Assembly: GCF_041060425.1 (NCBI RefSeq)
Contig: NZ_JAULBC010000007.1
Location: 1-64,000 of the forward strand
Source: Danxiaibacter flavus
GTDB lineage: Bacteria > Bacteroidota > Bacteroidia > Chitinophagales > Chitinophagaceae
Reading direction: 5' to 3'
DNA length: 64,000 nucleotides
In this document: one piece after another, positions 34,743 through 43,123 of the stretch
How the letters are laid out: every line of letters begins with the position of its first letter
Position numbering within the stretch: the stretch's first letter is position 1
Notes under the pieces: generated by a model
Told to the model about the DNA's origin: nothing
Database searches by the model: none
The model's input: the letters and a program-made list of their open reading frames with translations, nothing else
Position numbers and translations under genes: made by a program

Positions 34743-35066
34743 TCTACCGCATTTCCTGTTGCAGGCATGGCAGTATATGGCGGAAGCAAAACCACGCCCC
34801 GTTATATTGTTGATGTACTTTCAAAAGAGATTGGCTATCGTGGCGTAACCGTTAATTCCATCATTCCTTTTGCGGTTGATCACTCAGGCATTTTTGCCGA
34901 AGCAGGAAGTTATCCGGAACTGAGAAAATCGCTGATCGACAGTTGCCCGATGAAACGCCTGGCAGAAGTAGAAGATGTAGCAAATATTGCAGATTTTTTT
35001 GCCAGCGATCTTTCATCCTTTGTTAACGGGCAGCATTTATTGGTAAATGGAGGTGCAACGCAATAA
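34743..35066 (+). pseudogene. 3' half of a short-chain dehydrogenase (SDR) gene
   Basis: The reading frame encodes STAFPVAGMAVYGGSK, with the SDR catalytic Y-x-x-x-K, then VTVNSIIPFAVDHS and the C-terminal FVNGQHLLVNGG motif, ending in a normal stop. The cofactor-binding half (TGxxxGxG) is absent: in frame upstream there is only the ctctgtgcacctcag repeat. The break falls around 34740-34745, exactly where the repeat ends, so repeat-mediated deletion or rearrangement removed the 5' half. An internal ATG at 34767 could give a 99-residue peptide, unlikely to be active. Confidence 0.75.
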
Positions 35067-35405
35067 CCACCCAAAATATCAATGCCGGAATGTTCGATGA
35101 AATTTAATCTTCACTCCATTTAACTCAAATTTTCCAACCGGCAGCTCATCTGAAACTTTTCTTTACCCGAATTGTTTGAAATTCTTAGTTTTTTGTTTGA
35201 ATAATATTATTTGCCGGAGAGGCAACGGAGATACCTTTGCTTTCTTTACACAGATCTTCATTATCAACCATAAAATAACGTATAACGGCAGCACATGATG
35301 CAATACTTGCTGCGTTTGCAACCGGCCTGCATCCGCCTTTATTTAAAGGATGTATAGTTAATTAGTGCATTCATTCAACAATAACCATAAAATTGAAGAA
35401 TCAGT
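35067..35405. other. 339-bp intergenic region before the alcohol dehydrogenase
   Basis: No gene or repeat was recognised. It presumably holds the adh promoter; an AT-rich stretch with gcctttatttaaaggatg, which contains the short palindrome cctttatttaaagg, lies about 70 bp before the start codon. Confidence 0.35.
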
Positions 35406-36470
35406 ATGGACGTAAAAAATGTAAGAGCATTCGGGACAGAGGCTGCCGAAGCGCCATTGAAATCAATGAACATTCAACGCCGGAGCGTAACGCCACATGA
35501 TGTGGAAATAGAGATCCTCTTCTGCGGAATTTGCCATTCTGACCTGCACACTGCCAGAAACGAATGGCATGGCACCATTTATCCGGTTGTACCGGGTCAT
35601 GAAATTGTTGGCCGGATTACACGTGTCGGCGCTCATGTTAAGAAATTTAAAGCAGGTGATCTTGCAGCGGTTGGTTGCATGGTCGACTCCTGCAGGGAGT
35701 GTGAATATTGTAAAGATGGCCTGGAACAATATTGTGAACCAGGAAATATTTTGACCTACAACTCACCGGACAAACACCTTGGCGGACAAACCTACGGCGG
35801 CTACTCCGAGAGTATTGTAGTAGATGAACATTTTGTATTACGCGTGCCCGAGAACCTGGATCTGGCTGCAACCGCGCCGCTGCTGTGCGCAGGCATTACC
35901 ACTTATTCACCGCTAAAACACTGGCAGGTTGGCCCGGGCAAAAAAGTAGGTATAGTTGGCATCGGCGGTTTAGGTCATATGGCCATTAAACTTGCAAAGG
36001 CAATGGGTGCACATGTAGTTGTATTCACTACTTCTGAATCAAAGAAAGAAGATGCTAAACGCCTCGGTGCGGACGAAGTGGTATTATCTACCGATCCGGA
36101 TCAAATGGCCAAATATGCTAAGAGCCTGCATTTTGTCCTGGACAATGTTTCTGCAACGCATGATATGGATGCTTATTTGAATTTATTGAAAGTTGACGGA
36201 ACGCTGGCCCTTGTTGGCGCTCCTGAGCATCCGCTTCCTGTTGCAGCCTTCAGCCTGATACCTGCAAGAAGAAGCTTTGCGGGATCAACAATAGGTAGTA
36301 TTGCCGAAACACAGGAGATGCTCGACTTCTGTTCTAAGCACAACATAACTGCGGACATTGAGCTCATCAATATTCAACAGGTAAATGAAGCTTATGAAAG
36401 ATTGCTCAAAGGCGATGTGCGTTATCGTTTTGTGATCGACATGGCTTCTCTGAAAAATCAGCATAATTAA
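35406..36470 (+). CDS. zinc-dependent NAD(P) alcohol dehydrogenase, YahK/cinnamyl-type
   Basis: 354 residues, full-length medium-chain dehydrogenase. Catalytic zinc ligands are C43 (CGICHSD), H65 and E66 (PGHEIVG) and C161 (LLCAGITTYSPL). The structural zinc site is C96, C99, C102 and C110 in CRECEYCKDGLEQYC. The Rossmann fold has GIGGLG at 185-190. The overall pattern matches broad-substrate NADP-dependent aldehyde reductases of the YahK/CAD group, which reduce aldehydes to alcohols. It is followed on the same strand by a RibD-like reductase 122 bp downstream. Confidence 0.93.
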   Translation: MDVKNVRAFGTEAAEAPLKSMNIQRRSVTPHDVEIEILFCGICHSDLHTARNEWHGTIYPVVPGHEIVGRITRVGAHVKKFKAGDLAAVGCMVDSCRECEYCKDGLEQYCEPGNILTYNSPDKHLGGQTYGGYSESIVVDEHFVLRVPENLDLAATAPLLCAGITTYSPLKHWQVGPGKKVGIVGIGGLGHMAIKLAKAMGAHVVVFTTSESKKEDAKRLGADEVVLSTDPDQMAKYAKSLHFVLDNVSATHDMDAYLNLLKVDGTLALVGAPEHPLPVAAFSLIPARRSFAGSTIGSIAETQEMLDFCSKHNITADIELINIQQVNEAYERLLKGDVRYRFVIDMASLKNQHN

Positions 36471-36592
36471 ACTAATATTGCCGCTATTTATTAGCAGGAA
36501 TGAACACAAACATAATAACGGCATCTGTTTTGAAAATCAAAACAGATATCGTTATTTAATTGAGCCTCCTGTCTGTTTCTAAAAAATCAAAC

Positions 36593-37297
36593 ATGAACAG
36601 ACCTTATGTTATTTGCCATATGATGTCAACAATAGATGGCAAAATATTGTCAGCCAATTGGGGCGACAATGAAACGCTAAAAGATTTCACCGGTTTATTC
36701 GAGCAGTACCACGAAGCGTTTGAAAGCCAGGCCTGGATGTGCGGAAGGGTAACGATGGAAAAAGATTTTTCAGAAGGAGCAAAACCAGATCTTACTCCCC
36801 CTCCACATCCGGTAACAAGAGCAGCTTTTATCGGAGACAGCAACGCATCCTCTTTTGCAATAGCGGTTGATGGCAACGGAAAATTAGGGTGGAATGATAA
36901 CCAAACCGGCGGCGATCATATCATTGAAGTTCTTACTCATAGCGTAAGCGATGAATACCTTTATTACCTTCAACGCAAGAGAATATCTTACATTTTTGCC
37001 GGCGAAACAGCTATTGATTTTGGATCAGCACTGCAACAACTAGCAGATCTTTTCCCCATAAAAACACTGATGCTTGAAGGTGGCGGGCATATCAACGGCT
37101 CGTTGTTAAACGACGGAATGATTGATGAACTAAGTCTGCTACTTCTTCCCATCGCCGACGGCACACCCAAATCTCCAACAGTTTTTGAAGTAAGTGAATA
37201 CCTTCAGAAAAAGCCCGCATCTGTAATGAAGCTTACGCAGGTTAAAGAATTAAGTAATGACGTACTATGGTTGAGATATGCTTTTGAGAATAGATAG
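36593..37297 (+). CDS. RibD C-terminal/dihydrofolate-reductase-like protein
   Basis: 234 residues from the ATG at 36593 (MNRPYVICHMMSTIDGKI); the frame extends 33 bp upstream without support. It has a typical RibD-C fold: STIDGKI at the start, CGRVTMEKDF, the YIFAGETAIDFGSAL strand-helix, and LMLEGGGHINGSLLNDGMIDELSL. Free-standing proteins of this type are NADPH-dependent reductases related to the riboflavin pathway enzyme, but the substrate is usually unknown and they are not the housekeeping RibD, which also has a deaminase domain. It may share a transcript with the alcohol dehydrogenase. Confidence 0.88.
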   Translation: MNRPYVICHMMSTIDGKILSANWGDNETLKDFTGLFEQYHEAFESQAWMCGRVTMEKDFSEGAKPDLTPPPHPVTRAAFIGDSNASSFAIAVDGNGKLGWNDNQTGGDHIIEVLTHSVSDEYLYYLQRKRISYIFAGETAIDFGSALQQLADLFPIKTLMLEGGGHINGSLLNDGMIDELSLLLLPIADGTPKSPTVFEVSEYLQKKPASVMKLTQVKELSNDVLWLRYAFENR

Positions 37298-37318
37298 CAA
37301 AAAAAAAAATTAAACGCC

Positions 37319-37341
37319 GAGGCTCGTGTCTCACGAGCCTC
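37319..37341. terminator. hairpin between convergent genes
   Basis: gaggctcgtg and cacgagcctc form a perfect 10-bp stem around a tct loop between the convergent RibD-like and hypothetical genes. For the minus-strand gene, a run of 11 T follows after about 10 nt (the A tract at 37299-37309), so it may serve as a terminator in that direction. It could also be a dispersed repeat. Confidence 0.5.
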
Positions 37342-37377
37342 CATGTTTATAACATTGCGACTACTTGTTTAAAAATT

Positions 37378-37950
37378 CTACACAAAAGGACTATTAAAAA
37401 CTGTCGGCTCGGATCTGTCAAATTCTGAAAGAAATGACACTTTCAAATCCTTCCAGCAATGCTTGATGCGTTCTCTTGCATCCTTCGACTTTGTTGCATC
37501 AAGCTTGCCATATCCAAGTTCCGAAACGAGCTTATGTATTTCCTTTAAACATTCGAATGGATAATACCCGATTTCGTTTTTTTTCTCGCCAAGATTTTTG
37601 TATACACCTCTCACTTCATCAATACACCTGCTAAGCTGTAAAAGTATTTCGCAGTACTGCTTATCTGTTGTTTCTGTAAAATTGGTGTACTGAATTGCAG
37701 CATTTACAGAGCCGATGATATTTGTCCACAACAGCCTCAGCGATTGTAAAAAACTTGAACGCCGTTGAAAACAAAACCCAAGGTAAGCAGCAGGAATAGC
37801 AATAATCAGTGGAATAAGATCTTTAAAGACCTGGTAATTTATTTTCTTCTCTGTTTCATCTCTGAAGTAAATAATAAGCCCGCCGAATAACGCAATTGCA
37901 TATAGCGTAATAACAGCGATTATTGTTCTCTTAAGTTGTTTGCGTGTCAT
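37378..37950 (-). CDS. hypothetical two-TM membrane protein
   Basis: 190 residues. Two N-terminal hydrophobic segments (about 9-29 and 44-62) are followed by a roughly 120-residue soluble helical region with several cysteines, ending SEPTVFNSPFV. The topology suggests a small inner-membrane protein with a cytoplasmic helical domain, similar in layout to SLATT-type proteins, but I cannot assign it to a family. Monocistronic, with a perfect palindrome just upstream. Confidence 0.55.
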   Translation of the reverse strand: MTRKQLKRTIIAVITLYAIALFGGLIIYFRDETEKKINYQVFKDLIPLIIAIPAAYLGFCFQRRSSFLQSLRLLWTNIIGSVNAAIQYTNFTETTDKQYCEILLQLSRCIDEVRGVYKNLGEKKNEIGYYPFECLKEIHKLVSELGYGKLDATKSKDARERIKHCWKDLKVSFLSEFDRSEPTVFNSPFV

Positions 37951-37979
37951 AGATCAGCAGTTTATAAGGATTGAATACT

Positions 37980-38024
37980 GCGTAAAGTTGTCCTACACTT
38001 TGAAAGTGTAGGACAACTTTACGC
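37980..38024. repeat. perfect 45-nt palindrome
   Basis: Two 22-nt arms around a single central G. Left arm core: gtaaagttgtcctacacttt. It differs from the palindrome at 38303-38347 by paired (compensatory) changes, gttg/caac here against actg/cagt there, so the fold rather than the sequence is conserved. It starts 30 bp above the start of the hypothetical membrane protein gene. Confidence 0.7.
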
Positions 38025-38302
38025 AAAATCATCGCATGCATTTGGGGGCACATGAGCTATCATTTGTGCATGTGTTGTATTCCGAAAACTTATTATAAAC
38101 AAAGATAAAAAAGGCTAATCAGGGGTATCAGATTCAAAATAATGCATGTATTGATGCAACTTTTTTTTACGTCATTCTTAAAGTAGCTGCAAGGCATAGC
38201 AATGTGATAGTTAAAAATGAAAAAAAATCTGCATAAATCAAATTAAAATACCCTTATTTGACTGTGCATAAAATTGTCCTACACTTTGAAGCTTTTGTCT
38301 AT

Positions 38303-38347
38303 GCGTAAAACTGTCCTACACTTTGAAAGTGTAGGACAGTTTTACGC
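38303..38347. repeat. second perfect 45-nt palindrome
   Basis: Same outer arms (gcgtaaa/tttacgc) and same centre as 37980-38024 with compensatory substitutions. A half copy, gcataaaattgtcctacact, sits at about 38266 and has no right arm. The palindrome lies about 250 bp upstream of the encapsulin gene. The rest of 38025-38592 shows no gene. Confidence 0.7.
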
Positions 38348-38592
38348 TTCGCCCTCCATCAACACTCAATGCGGGCTATTTTTTTCAAACATTTTTACTA
38401 TCTTAGAAAAGTGAGCTATATGGCGCGTGTTAGCAATCTTATCACGGCTACGCGCTATCGAAATGTATATTTCCTTCTGACAACAACATGAAGTAACCTG
38501 CGTGTAGCTATCTGTATACATGCAAGGAACTTGTGCCGGTATTTCCTTTACCAGACAAATCATTTTTATATAAACCAACTCAACTCAATGTT

Positions 38593-39516
38593 ATGGCAGA
38601 ACAAGAAAAAAGACAAACGGCCCTCGGTGATGTAGCGGCACGGCAACTCGCAATCGCAACGCGTACAGTACCCCAGATGATCACCATCACCCCGCGCTGG
38701 TTAACACATTTATTAAACTGGATTCCGGTAGAGTCAGGTGTTTACAGGCTGAACAAAGTGAAGCATGCAGAGAACGTAGAAGTAGATTGTTCCGGTCGTG
38801 ATGAAAGAGCATTACCACAAACATTTGTGGACTATGTTGAAGACCCGCGGGAATACAACTTATCTGCGGTTAACACGGTTTTGGATGTGCATACGCGCGT
38901 ATCAGACCTTTACAGTAAACCTTACAACCAGATAAGTGAACAGTTAAGGCTCACCATTGAAACAATTAAAGAACGACAGGAAAGTGAACTGATCAATAAC
39001 AAGGAATATGGATTGCTGCACAGCATTATTCCTTCTCAAAGAATTTCAACACGCACCGGCGCGCCAACACCGGATGACATTGATGACCTGCTTGTAAAAG
39101 TCTGGAAAGAGCCAGGCTTCTTTTTGACACATCCACTGGCTATTGCCGCTTTCGGGCGCGAATGCACACGCAGGGGCGTTCCTCCACCAACCATTTCGCT
39201 GTTCGGTTCGCAATTCATCACATGGAGAGGAATTCCGTTAATTCCTTCAGATAAGGTTCCATTGGAGAACGGCAAATCAAAAATTATCCTGCTGCGCACC
39301 GGAGAAGAAAGACAAGGTGTTGTGGGATTGTATCAACCCAATCTTCCCGGAGAATTGTCGCCCGGACTTTCCGTACGCTTTATGGGAATAAATGAGCGCG
39401 CCATCGCTTCTTATCTTGTCTCTTTGTATTGTTCACTTGCGGTTTTGGTAGACGATGCCATAGCTGTACTGGATGATGTTGAAGTTGGAAAATATCATGA
39501 GTATAAATGGCTGTAA
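38593..39516 (+). CDS. srpI: family 2A encapsulin shell protein (SrpI-like)
   Basis: 307 residues from the ATG at 38593 (MAEQEKRQTALGDVAARQLA); the frame is open 60 bp further up but unsupported. It has the HK97-type capsid fold in the family 2A version: an N-terminal arm TALGDVAARQLA, then PRWLTHLLNWIPVESGVYRLN, an E-loop region, FLTHPLAIAAFGRECTRRGVPP, and a C-terminal part ending GKYHEYKWL. These proteins self-assemble into 60-mer nanocompartments of about 24 nm in characterised relatives. The immediate downstream gene encodes the known cargo type, a cysteine desulfurase with a disordered N-terminal targeting region, which makes the identification firm. Confidence 0.92.
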   Translation: MAEQEKRQTALGDVAARQLAIATRTVPQMITITPRWLTHLLNWIPVESGVYRLNKVKHAENVEVDCSGRDERALPQTFVDYVEDPREYNLSAVNTVLDVHTRVSDLYSKPYNQISEQLRLTIETIKERQESELINNKEYGLLHSIIPSQRISTRTGAPTPDDIDDLLVKVWKEPGFFLTHPLAIAAFGRECTRRGVPPPTISLFGSQFITWRGIPLIPSDKVPLENGKSKIILLRTGEERQGVVGLYQPNLPGELSPGLSVRFMGINERAIASYLVSLYCSLAVLVDDAIAVLDDVEVGKYHEYKWL

Positions 39517-39640
39517 CAAAGCGCGGATAAAACTCACGCAATAAAACAATATTGAGTTGTCTGTACTGATTCTATTATTACCAGGAGTATTTATAAACCT
39601 GCTCCGCACAGACAGAACGTTATCACATAAATTGTTTATC

Positions 39641-41752
39641 ATGTCTTCGCACTACAATGATATTCCGGACGAAGCTGCTCTTCAACAATTGGCCAATCTT
39701 TATTTCAAAGCTGTGCCGGCTGATGATCCCGGGCAGTTGTTCACGGAAGGAAACCCGATACAATCAGTAGAGAGCAATTCTTCCAACAGCGAACAATATG
39801 CTTATAGCTCGAGGCCACCACAATCCGTAGCGGGCAGCGGTGCGTCTCCATCTGCCATCCAGCACGAACGATACTTTAATATTAAAGAGCCACCCACCAG
39901 CCATCCTGATCCTCATTTTGGTTCGGGACATGTGCCTCATTCGGTGGCCGGAAGCGGCATTTCACCTTCTGCAGGCGGAAGGGAAAATCTGTTTAATCCC
40001 GGTGAAGCTTCCCGCAAACTACCGGAAACCAGTTACACCGGAAAAGTACCTGGCTCTGTAGCAGGAAGCGGCATTTCACCTTCGGCTATTCAGCATAGCA
40101 AAACGTTCAACCTTGATGATCCACCGGTAAGTCACCCGGATCCTCATTTTGAAAACGGGGCCAATCCGAATCCGCCAACAGGCGTCGGTGCCTCTCCCAC
40201 ACATGCACAACAAGTCACTCAGCAACCGCCGCTGTATGCTTTCGGGCAACAACAAGGCACTGAACCATCATACAATCCTGCAAACAATCCATTCTCCGGT
40301 AATCATTTTTCCAGCTATCTGCCTTATGGTCAACAACCGTTTACGGCAGAGCTGCATCAGATGTTTAGTGCCGTTCAGTCATATGTGCAATCGGCGCAAA
40401 TACCCGGCAGCGCTTACGACTTTTCGCATCCGGCCAGCTATTACTTTTTGCAGTCAAAAACATATGATCATCCGGAACATGCAAAGTTCAAGAAACAACA
40501 CTATAACTCATTCCAACCAGGCTTTGATCTTAACCTGATCAAGCAGGATTTTCCCATATTACAAGAGCGGATCAACGGGAAGCAAATCATCTGGCTGGAT
40601 AACGCGGCTACAACTCAAAAGCCAAGACAGGTTATTGACCGCGTAAGTTATTTTTACCAACACGAGAACAGCAATATTCACCGAGCGGCGCACGCGCTGG
40701 CTGCAAGAGCAACTGACGCTTATGAAGCAGCCCGGCAAAAGGTTCAGCGCTTTCTGAATGCCAAATCTGCCAACGAGATCATTTTTGTGCGTGGATCAAC
40801 TGAAGCGATCAATCTTGTAGCACAAAGCTGGGGCGACGAAAATCTGGAAGCCGGTGATGAGATTATTATCAGCCATCTTGAGCATCATGCAAATATTGTC
40901 CCGTGGCAAATCCTCGCCGGTAAAAAGAATTTAAGGCTTAGTGTTATCCCGGTTGATGACCATGGCCAGGTGATTCTTGATGAGTACGCAAAATTGCTCA
41001 GCCCAAAAACAAAACTGGTCGCCTTCACACAAGTGTCCAATGCGTTAGGAACAATCACACCGGCAAAACAAATGATAGAAATGGCGCATGCGGCTGGCGC
41101 AAAAGTATTGCTGGATGGAGCACAGGCCGTATCACACATGCGGGTTGACGTCAGTTATCTTGATTGCGACTGGTACGTTTTTTCAGGACATAAAGTTTTT
41201 GGTCCCACAGGCATCGGCGTATTATATGGCAAAGAAGATCTGCTTAATGATACACAACCATGGCAAGGCGGCGGAAACATGATCCAGGATGTAACTTTTG
41301 AACACACGAAATATCAAAAGGCGCCAACACGATTTGAAGCCGGAACCGGCAACATTGCCGATGCTGTCGGATTAGGCGCAGCCATTGACTATGTAATGCG
41401 CCTCGGCATGGATAATATTGGTCACTACGAGCATTTTCTGTTGCAATACGCAATAAGCCTGCTGAAAGATGTTCCGGGATTAAGGATGATAGGCACTGCC
41501 GCAGAAAAAGCCGGTGTTCTCTCCTTTGTAGTGGAGGGATTTAGAACCGAAGACGTCGGCAAATACCTGAATGAACATTATGCCATTGCCGTACGCAGCG
41601 GTCACCATTGCGCACAACCCATATTGCGCCGGTTTGGAGTGGAGACAACTGTTCGTCCGTCACTTGCGCTGTATAACACTTGTAGCGATATAGATACGCT
41701 TGTTCTGGCACTCCACAAGTTGAAAGGCAGCCGTAAGGGAAATATCTCATAA
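39641..41752 (+). CDS. encapsulated SufS-type cysteine desulfurase with N-terminal cargo-loading region
   Basis: 703 residues from the ATG at 39641. Residues 1-290 are low-complexity, proline/serine/glycine-rich and carry three near-identical motifs SVAGSG(A/I)SPSA at residues 62, 101 and 140, exactly 39 apart, with SHPDPHF spacers and a degenerate fourth copy near 180; this is the encapsulin targeting region. Residues 295-703 are a group II cysteine desulfurase (PLP lysine K518 in SGHK, active cysteine C657 in RSGHHCAQP, DNAATTQKP at 320-328). It converts cysteine to alanine and a persulfide inside the shell. It starts 124 bp after the shell gene, and a strong terminator closes the operon. 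Confidence 0.93.
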   Translation: MSSHYNDIPDEAALQQLANLYFKAVPADDPGQLFTEGNPIQSVESNSSNSEQYAYSSRPPQSVAGSGASPSAIQHERYFNIKEPPTSHPDPHFGSGHVPHSVAGSGISPSAGGRENLFNPGEASRKLPETSYTGKVPGSVAGSGISPSAIQHSKTFNLDDPPVSHPDPHFENGANPNPPTGVGASPTHAQQVTQQPPLYAFGQQQGTEPSYNPANNPFSGNHFSSYLPYGQQPFTAELHQMFSAVQSYVQSAQIPGSAYDFSHPASYYFLQSKTYDHPEHAKFKKQHYNSFQPGFDLNLIKQDFPILQERINGKQIIWLDNAATTQKPRQVIDRVSYFYQHENSNIHRAAHALAARATDAYEAARQKVQRFLNAKSANEIIFVRGSTEAINLVAQSWGDENLEAGDEIIISHLEHHANIVPWQILAGKKNLRLSVIPVDDHGQVILDEYAKLLSPKTKLVAFTQVSNALGTITPAKQMIEMAHAAGAKVLLDGAQAVSHMRVDVSYLDCDWYVFSGHKVFGPTGIGVLYGKEDLLNDTQPWQGGGNMIQDVTFEHTKYQKAPTRFEAGTGNIADAVGLGAAIDYVMRLGMDNIGHYEHFLLQYAISLLKDVPGLRMIGTAAEKAGVLSFVVEGFRTEDVGKYLNEHYAIAVRSGHHCAQPILRRFGVETTVRPSLALYNTCSDIDTLVLALHKLKGSRKGNIS

Positions 41753-41774
41753 TACATTTTTACATATGAATGGG

Positions 41775-41813
41775 GAGCGCTGCGAACCAAGAGGGTTTGC
41801 TGCGCTCTTTTTT
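41775..41813 (+). terminator. intrinsic terminator of the encapsulin operon
   Basis: gagcgctgcgaacc pairs with ggtttgctgcgctc (two mismatches) and is followed by a T tract, 23 bp after the cysteine desulfurase stop. The rest of 41814-42291 is AT-rich with no gene. Confidence 0.75.
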
Positions 41814-42066
41814 ATGCAATATTTCTGCTGAAACGGTTAATCAGGCGACGATCCGCCTCTTCTCTCTCTGCTTCAGTGACCAATTAAAAAGAACTCATTA
41901 ACGCTCATAAAATAACATTACATTTAAATTAATATGATATTTATAATTAATTTTAATACAAATTATCAATAAACAACCTTAAATTTATAACACAAATCAT
42001 AATTAAAGCACAATAAATGATTCCATTTTATTAAAACGATAACATAACATAAATAAATAATATTTT

Positions 42067-42109
42067 CTTTCAATTGCCTGCCACTGTAACCAATGATTTT
42101 TCAAAACAA
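42067..42109 (+). promoter_or_regulatory. leader block shared by nirD and narK, copy 1
   Basis: ctttcaattgcctgcca followed by caatgatttttcaaaa, about 180-220 bp before the nirD start. Essentially the same block, with the same spacing, is at 42968-43010 before narK. No other copy was seen. It may be a regulator site or a common leader for nitrate genes, or the trace of a duplication. Confidence 0.4.
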
Positions 42110-42291
42110 ACAAAGTGTTATGAAAGAAAGATTAGCAGAACAGGCTTGCCCACCATAAATAGCAGAACGTTTTTTCACCGGGCACCTGATCTCCGGAAGA
42201 AAACCACCGCAAGATCTTTCTTAGAAGATACAGCGACCTCCTGCAAGAATGCGATTTCAAAAAATACATTACAGAACAAAACTTATCTCTT

Positions 42292-42675
42292 ATGAACATT
42301 ACCAGCACCGAAAAACTAACCTGGTTTTATGCCTGCAGAACAGAAGATGTTCCGGTTGACGGAGGCGTTTGTGTAAAATATAAAAACGAACAAATCGCCT
42401 TGTTCCATTTTACCCGCCGCAATGAGTGGTATGCAACACAAAATCTTTGTCCGCACAGAATGCAAATGGCACTCAGCCGCGGTATGATTGGCAGCTCAAA
42501 CAATGAACCTAAAGTAGCCTGTCCCTTTCACAAGAAAACATTTTCTCTTGTGGACGGTCATTGTATGAACGATGATGCCTGCGACACCATAAAGACTTAC
42601 CCCGTTAGGATTGACGGACATGATGTATATATAGGAGTGGATGAAGATGATGAAGCTTCGATTGTTTTCGCATAG
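42292..42675 (+). CDS. nirD: nitrite reductase small subunit NirD-like Rieske protein
   Basis: 127 residues with a Rieske [2Fe-2S] fold: C53-x-H55 (NLCPHRMQM) and C77-x2-H80 (VACPFHKKTF), the usual C-x-H / C-x2-H set. It is the first gene of the nitrate-assimilation group and would support NADH-dependent nitrite reduction together with a NirB-type catalytic partner. No complete siroheme NirB is present in the window; only its N-terminal modules occur, fused to the nitrate reductase. A terminator hairpin follows directly, so it is probably a separate transcript. Confidence 0.82.
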   Translation: MNITSTEKLTWFYACRTEDVPVDGGVCVKYKNEQIALFHFTRRNEWYATQNLCPHRMQMALSRGMIGSSNNEPKVACPFHKKTFSLVDGHCMNDDACDTIKTYPVRIDGHDVYIGVDEDDEASIVFA

Positions 42676-42680
42676 AAACA

Positions 42681-42723
42681 AAAAAGCCCGTTATGGCGGC
42701 AACCGTTCCGGGCTTAAGTTTTA
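42681..42723 (+). terminator. intrinsic terminator after nirD
   Basis: agcccg and cgggct arms around a 18-nt loop with an inner ggcaacc; A tract before and a short T tract (aagtttt) after. Six bases after the nirD stop codon. Confidence 0.6.
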
Positions 42724-42753
42724 AACCGATCCATCAATTTAAAACCGAATCAA

Positions 42754-42930
42754 ATGTACACAAAAAAACTATTTACCAAAAGCTTAATTGCCTGCACACT
42801 GGCGGCCCTGCAGTACGCGGCGCGCCTCATTCAGGCAACAATTATAACGGGTAGCGGCACAATAAAGAATCAACTGCTCCCTCTTCCCTTCCCGCAACGA
42901 CAACGGCGCATACAAACCGGCAATACCTAA
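42754..42930 (+). pseudogene. 58-residue remnant with signal-peptide-like start
   Basis: The frame begins MYTKKLFTKSLIACTLAALQ, which has the charge and hydrophobic profile of a signal peptide, then passes into a sequence with no fold signal (IITGSGTIKNQL...) and stops early. In relatives an outer-membrane porin or export gene often sits beside nirD and narK, so this may be the decayed 5' end of such a gene. That comparison is from memory. It could also be a real short exported peptide. Confidence 0.3.
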
Positions 42931-42967
42931 GCCTTCAGCGGTTTAGTCAAATCATTATCAACAGCCT

Positions 42968-43010
42968 CTTTCGATTGCCTGCCATTTAATCAATCATTCT
43001 TTTCAAAAAG
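42968..43010 (+). promoter_or_regulatory. leader block shared by nirD and narK, copy 2
   Basis: ctttcgattgcctgcca followed by caatcattcttttcaaaa, matching 42067-42109. It lies about 115-155 bp before the narK start codon. Confidence 0.4.
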
Positions 43011-43123
43011 CAGCTTCATAAAAATGAACCTGCTTAAGCCAACGTACTTCGTACTTCGTCATTCGTACTTAGCACGATAGCGGAAAGTAAATGATTAGCA
43101 ATTGACATTTAAAACCTATTTGT

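Noticed and set aside
34767..35066. Intact 99-residue SDR-like protein
   Set aside because: It lacks the whole cofactor-binding half, so it is listed as a pseudogene, although the short frame could still be translated.
42074..42295. 73-residue frame overlapping the nirD start
   Set aside because: Basic, low-complexity translation without family signal; it covers the leader region that is shared with narK.
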